Assembly (NCBI GenBank): GCA_947174225.1
Contig: CAMWIF010000135.1
Coordinates: 1-7,091, forward strand
Origin: an uncultured Porphyromonadaceae bacterium
GTDB lineage: Bacteria > Bacteroidota > Bacteroidia > Bacteroidales > Muribaculaceae
Direction of reading: 5' to 3'
DNA length: 7,091 nt
Shown here piece by piece: positions 6,349 to 7,091 of this stretch. Position numbers and translations under genes: made by a program. Numbering within the stretch: position 1 is the first letter of the stretch; the number at the start of each line of letters is the position of its first letter. Under the pieces are notes generated by a model. That model was not told the DNA's origin, did no database searches, and saw only the letters and a program-made list of their open reading frames with translations.

Positions 6349-6398
6349 TTTGGTTATATATAGACCAAATGATGGTCTTAGTGACCCCGAGGAGGTCA
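6349..6398 (-). promoter_or_regulatory. Structured msrAB leader: tandem palindromes and competing hairpins
   Basis: Two copies of GACC-N7-GGTC (6363-6377 and 6383-6397) have centres exactly 20 bases apart. The first extends to AGACCA/TGGTCT (6362-6367 with 6373-6378) and the second to TGACC/GGTCA (6382-6386 with 6394-6398). In addition TTTGGT (6349-6354) matches ACCAAA (6364-6369), which overlaps one arm of the first palindrome, so the two pairings exclude each other. The region lies between the candidate msrAB -7 box and the start codon, so it may be a double operator for a dimeric repressor or an RNA structure that controls translation. Confidence 0.5.
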
Positions 6399-6409
6399 TT
6401 AATATCTTG

Positions 6410-6417
6410 CAAATGTA
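6410..6417 (-). promoter_or_regulatory. Candidate msrAB promoter (-7 box)
   Basis: On the minus strand this reads TACATTTG followed by C, a full match to the Bacteroidetes TAnnTTTG element. It would place the transcript start near 6403 and give a leader of about 80 bases before the ATG at 6322. The sequence 19-20 bases further upstream does not contain a clear TTTG, so the -33 element is weak. Confidence 0.5.
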
Positions 6418-6464
6418 ATAAAAAATTTGCCAATCGCAGCATAGAATTGTAAAAAATCGTTTGA

Positions 6465-6480
6465 TGTTGCAACAATATTG
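6465..6480. promoter_or_regulatory. Two overlapping palindromes upstream of the adenosyltransferase
   Basis: TGTTGCAACA (6465-6474) is a perfect 10-base palindrome, and CAATATTG (6473-6480) is a perfect 8-base palindrome sharing two bases with it. They lie 43-58 bases before the ATG at 6523. A TTTG at 6460-6463 with TAGGTGCG 20 bases later (6484-6491) could be a weak promoter around them. Protein-binding function is a guess from symmetry and position. Confidence 0.3.
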
Positions 6481-6522
6481 GCGTAGGTGCGTTAAAAATT
6501 AAAAATTCAAAGTTGGAATTTT

Positions 6523-7091
6523 ATGCCCAAAAGTAATCTATATACACGTACCGGTGATCAAGGCACCACTTCCCTTGTGGGAGGCACAAGGGTGAAGAAG
6601 AACTGTCTTCGCTTGGAAACGTATGGCACACTTGATGAGTTCTCGTCTCTTCTTGGGGTGATTCTTTCCAACCCGGAGTGTCCTGATGAGATAAAGGGAC
6701 AGTTACAGGAAGTGCAGAATATGTTGTTTAACCTCGGAGGTTATCTGGCATGTGAGTCAGTGCCTGCTGATGAGGCTTCGGCAGGTGTGCAACCGAAGGT
6801 GTGGGGTCTTGAGGAGAAACACCTGACGCAGCTTGAGGGTTGGATTGATGCCCTCGATGAGCAGACTCCGAAGATCAATGCTTTCGTGTTGCCCGGTGGC
6901 TGTCCGCTTTCTGCTGAGGCACACGTGGCACGTACCGTATGCCGACGTGCGGAGCGGCTTATCATAAGCCTTTCCGAGAACGAGTATGTCGATCCCCTTC
7001 TTCTTAGCTATATAAACCGACTTTCTGACTATCTCTTCATCCTCGCCCGCTACTTCAACTTCCTCGCCGGCGTAGAAGAGATAACCTGGCA
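6523..7091 (+). CDS. PduO-type cob(I)alamin adenosyltransferase (C-terminal end missing)
   Basis: This enzyme transfers the adenosyl group of ATP to cob(I)alamin to form adenosylcobalamin, the cofactor of enzymes such as methylmalonyl-CoA mutase. The frame runs 189 codons from ATG 6523 to the edge. Diagnostic parts are YTRTGDQGTTSLVGGTRV (residues 7-24, ATP-binding N terminus), RLETYGTLDEFSSLLG (30-45), FVLPGGCPLSAEAHVARTVC (121-140) and CRRAER (140-145), holding the Arg and Glu residues needed for ATP binding and catalysis, then LSYINRLSDYLFILARYFN (161-179). Family members usually end soon after the VEEITW seen here, so only a few residues should be missing. No signal peptide is present and the protein should form a cytosolic trimer. 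It is divergent from msrAB across a 200-base spacer. No corrinoid gene is next to it in the window, and I saw no cobalamin riboswitch upstream. Confidence 0.94.
   Translation, partial: MPKSNLYTRTGDQGTTSLVGGTRVKKNCLRLETYGTLDEFSSLLGVILSNPECPDEIKGQLQEVQNMLFNLGGYLACESVPADEASAGVQPKVWGLEEKHLTQLEGWIDALDEQTPKINAFVLPGGCPLSAEAHVARTVCRRAERLIISLSENEYVDPLLLSYINRLSDYLFILARYFNFLAGVEEITW

Noticed and set aside
5816..6418. 200-codon open frame on the plus strand opposite msrAB
   Set aside because: It is antisense to a certain MsrAB gene with all catalytic motifs, shows no recognisable domain and extends into the msrAB promoter; long antisense frames are common opposite such genes.

Overview
The window looks like a chromosomal stretch from a member of the Bacteroidales. 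The clues are the families present (DUF3575 outer-membrane protein, DUF6562/fimbrillin-like lipoprotein, DUF4834 membrane protein, short Bacteroidetes-type Psd), -7 boxes of the TAnnTTTG type, AT-rich leaders without a Shine-Dalgarno sequence, and balanced base composition. A Muribaculaceae-like or Bacteroides-like origin is an inference; no marker gene here settles the genus.

Layout. (1) 1-2208, minus strand: a phospholipid operon read right to left: psd (phosphatidylserine decarboxylase), pssA (phosphatidylserine synthase), a DUF4834 membrane protein and a HAD-family hydrolase that runs off the left edge. psd/pssA and DUF4834/HAD each overlap by 4 bases (ATGA). Phosphatidylserine made by PssA is decarboxylated by Psd to phosphatidylethanolamine. 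pssA carries a one-base frameshift at about 1134 inside its conserved Gly-Leu-Pro segment; restoring one base gives an intact 235-residue enzyme. (2) 2415-3386, plus strand: a YegS/LCB5-type lipid kinase divergent from psd, so the two sides of the 206-base spacer both face lipid metabolism. (3) 3387-5156, minus strand: a two-gene cell-surface unit, a DUF3575 outer-membrane barrel followed by a DUF6562 lipoprotein, ending flush against the kinase gene (stop codons abut with no spacer). (4) 5339-6322, minus strand: a bifunctional methionine sulfoxide reductase MsrA-MsrB with a strong hairpin behind it. (5) 6523-7091, plus strand: a PduO-type cob(I)alamin adenosyltransferase, cut by the right edge a few residues before its expected end.

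The most structured non-coding stretch is the divergent msrAB/adenosyltransferase spacer (6323-6522). The msrAB leader holds two copies of GACC-N7-GGTC exactly 20 bases apart and a third inverted repeat that competes with one of them; nearer the adenosyltransferase are two overlapping perfect palindromes. The best leads are the pssA frameshift, this msrAB leader, an unusual residue in the MsrA active-site signature, and the orphan DUF3575/DUF6562 pair. I see no mobile element, CRISPR array, tRNA or rRNA, and most genes are ordinary Bacteroidales housekeeping or surface genes.
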